This document shows, piece by piece, positions 5,299 to 6,788 of a stretch of DNA of 6,788 bases. The notes under the pieces are model-generated. The model was not told where the DNA came from and made no database searches. It saw nothing but the letters and a program-made list of their open reading frames with translations. The DNA comes from Asaia bogorensis (lineage in GTDB: Bacteria; Pseudomonadota; Alphaproteobacteria; Acetobacterales; Acetobacteraceae), in contig CAMBXJ010000239.1 in the NCBI GenBank assembly GCA_945871455.1, forward strand, positions 1-6,788, in the 5' to 3' direction. Made by a program: the position numbers and the translations under genes. How positions within the stretch are numbered: position 1 is the first letter of the stretch; the number at the start of each line of letters is the position of its first letter.

Positions 5299-6788
5299 AT
5301 GCTTTCACGTAACCTCGAACAGACGCTGCATCGCGCCCTTTCGCTTGCCAGTGAGCGTCGCCACGAATACGCCACGTTGGAGCACCTCCTGCTCGGCCTG
5401 GCGGAAGACACCGACGCGGCCACCGTCCTGCGCGCCTGTGGCGTCGATCTGGACAAGCTGCGCGCCGACCTGTCGGAGTTCCTGGATAAGGACCTGGCCG
5501 GTCTGGCGACCGACCGTCCGGGCGACCCCAAGCCAACCGCGGGGTTCCAACGCGTCGTGCAGCGGGCGGCGATCCACGTGCAGTCCTCTGGCCGCGATGA
5601 GGTGAGCGGGGCCAATGTCCTGGTCGCCCTGTTCAGCGAACGGGAAAGCCACGCCGTCTATTTCCTGCAATTGCAGGACATGACCCGGCTGGATGCGGTC
5701 AATTTCATCAGCCACGGCATCGCCAAGGCCCCTGGCCGGTCCGCGCAACGCCCGGTGTCCGGCAGCAGCACTCCGCCTCCGGAAGGCAACCAGGAGCCGG
5801 AGCGGGAGGAAAAGCCCAACCGGCGCGCCCAGGACGCGCTGTCCAACTACTGCGTGAACCTGAACAAGAAGGCGATGGCGGGGAAGATCGATCCCCTGAT
5901 CGGCCGCGATCTGGAAATCGAGCGCACGATCCAGATCCTGTGTCGCCGCACGAAGAACAATCCGCTCTATGTCGGCGATCCGGGTGTCGGCAAGACCGCC
6001 ATCGCGGAAGGTCTGGCCAAGCGCATCGTTGAGGGCGACGTGCCGGAAGTCCTCGCCAAGTCGACGATTTTCGCGCTGGACATGGGGTCTCTGCTGGCGG
6101 GCACGCGTTATCGTGGCGACTTCGAGGAACGGCTGAAGGCGGTCGTGAACGAACTGGAAAGCCAACCGGGCGCGATCCTGTTCATCGACGAAATCCACAC
6201 CGTGATCGGCGCCGGCGCGACCAGCGGTGGCGCGATGGACGCGTCCAACCTGCTGAAGCCCGCCCTGGCGTCCGGCAACCTGCGCTGCATCGGCAGCACC
6301 ACCTACAAGGAATTCCGGAATTATTTTGAGAAGGACCGCGCCCTGGTCCGCCGCTTCCAGAAGATCGACGTGAACGAGCCGTCGATCGAGGACACGGTGA
6401 AAATCCTGCGCGGCCTGAAGGTCAACTACGAGAAGCACCACAAGGTCCGCTACTCGGAAGAGGCCATCCGTGCCGCGGTGGAACTGTCCGCGAAATACAT
6501 CAACGACCGCAAGCTGCCGGACAAGGCGATCGACGTGATCGACGAAGTCGGTGCGTCCCGCATGCTGCTGCCGGAGCACAAGCGGCGGAAGACCGTTACC
6601 CTGCGGGACGTGGAGGAGATGGTTGCCAAGATTGCCCGCATTCCTCCCAAGTCGGTCTCGGCCGACGACAAGGAGACCTTGCGCAACCTGGAACGCGACC
6701 TGAGGTCGATGGTGTTCGGCCAGGACAAGGCGATCGAGGCGCTGTCCGCCGCCATCAAGCTGGCCCGGGCCGGATTGCGCGAACCGGA
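5299..6788 (+). CDS. clpA: ATP-dependent Clp protease ATP-binding subunit ClpA (3' end outside window)
   Basis: AAA+ unfoldase that threads substrates into the ClpP peptidase; ClpS binds its N-domain. The first 496 codons are present, against roughly 750-780 for a whole ClpA. The N-domain with its two Clp repeats spans about residues 1-140 ([29 protein letters not shown] begins at Leu6). A Pro/Glu-rich linker follows at 145-175. AAA domain D1 runs about 180-440, with [18 protein letters not shown] starting at 197, Walker A GDPGVGKT at 226-233 (Lys232), pore-loop region [12 protein letters not shown] at 268-279, Walker B ILFIDEIH at 293-300, sensor-1 region IGSTTYKEF and the RRF Arg-finger region at 351-353. 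D2 starts at about 472 with [11 protein letters not shown] and is cut before its Walker A. There is no ClpB-type long coiled-coil insertion, and the ClpS neighbour also argues for ClpA over ClpB or ClpC. Confidence 0.97.
   Translation, partial: MLSRNLEQTLHRALSLASERRHEYATLEHLLLGLAEDTDAATVLRACGVDLDKLRADLSEFLDKDLAGLATDRPGDPKPTAGFQRVVQRAAIHVQSSGRDEVSGANVLVALFSERESHAVYFLQLQDMTRLDAVNFISHGIAKAPGRSAQRPVSGSSTPPPEGNQEPEREEKPNRRAQDALSNYCVNLNKKAMAGKIDPLIGRDLEIERTIQILCRRTKNNPLYVGDPGVGKTAIAEGLAKRIVEGDVPEVLAKSTIFALDMGSLLAGTRYRGDFEERLKAVVNELESQPGAILFIDEIHTVIGAGATSGGAMDASNLLKPALASGNLRCIGSTTYKEFRNYFEKDRALVRRFQKIDVNEPSIEDTVKILRGLKVNYEKHHKVRYSEEAIRAAVELSAKYINDRKLPDKAIDVIDEVGASRMLLPEHKRRKTVTLRDVEEMVAKIARIPPKSVSADDKETLRNLERDLRSMVFGQDKAIEALSAAIKLARAGLREP

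Noticed and set aside
5305..6579. 424-codon open frame on the - strand opposite clpA
   Set aside because: Antisense shadow of clpA, with no start signal or family resemblance.
1..6788. CRISPR array, insertion sequence or prophage module
   Set aside because: No regularly spaced repeats, transposase or integrase domains, terminal inverted repeats or phage structural genes were seen.

Overview
The window is GC-rich bacterial chromosome. Gene content and order suggest an alphaproteobacterium, probably Rhodospirillales/Acetobacteraceae-like: proS followed at once by a lolC/E-type permease gene and lolD is a common alphaproteobacterial arrangement, and clpS followed by clpA is typical as well. The lineage is inferred from gene order and protein style; no search was run.

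Layout. Bases 1-375 are the 3' end of proS (prolyl-tRNA synthetase). It is followed after 11 bp by the lipoprotein-releasing permease gene (387-1640) and its ATPase gene lolD (1633-2310, overlapping by 8 bp). These three read as one + strand operon. An accessory-looking stretch follows (2311 to about 4809). It holds a small + strand gene resembling the PBECR/BECR-fold nuclease family (2460-2825, start unclear), a hairpin just after it, about 390 bp with no recognised gene, and a - strand gene for a periplasmic tripartite-tricarboxylate-transporter (Bug/TctC) solute receptor (3213-4190). A gene-free 619 bp region then separates this gene from the divergent clpS. It holds an inverted/direct-repeat cluster on the receptor side and several GC-rich hairpins on the clpS side. 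The window ends with clpS (4810-5145), a 153 bp spacer with two tandem hairpins, and the first 496 codons of clpA (5299 to the edge).

How the genes work together. The Lol permease and LolD together extract lipoproteins from the inner membrane for delivery to the outer membrane. ClpS is the N-degron adaptor that hands substrates to ClpA, the AAA+ unfoldase of ClpAP. The Bug receptor is an orphan here, with no tctA/tctB membrane genes in view.

No convincing new system was found. The items most worth a second look are the PBECR-like gene with a good Shine-Dalgarno facing a non-start codon and a frameshift-like small reading frame behind it, the repeat cluster upstream of the Bug gene, and the hairpin-rich leader and shared repeats around clpS.
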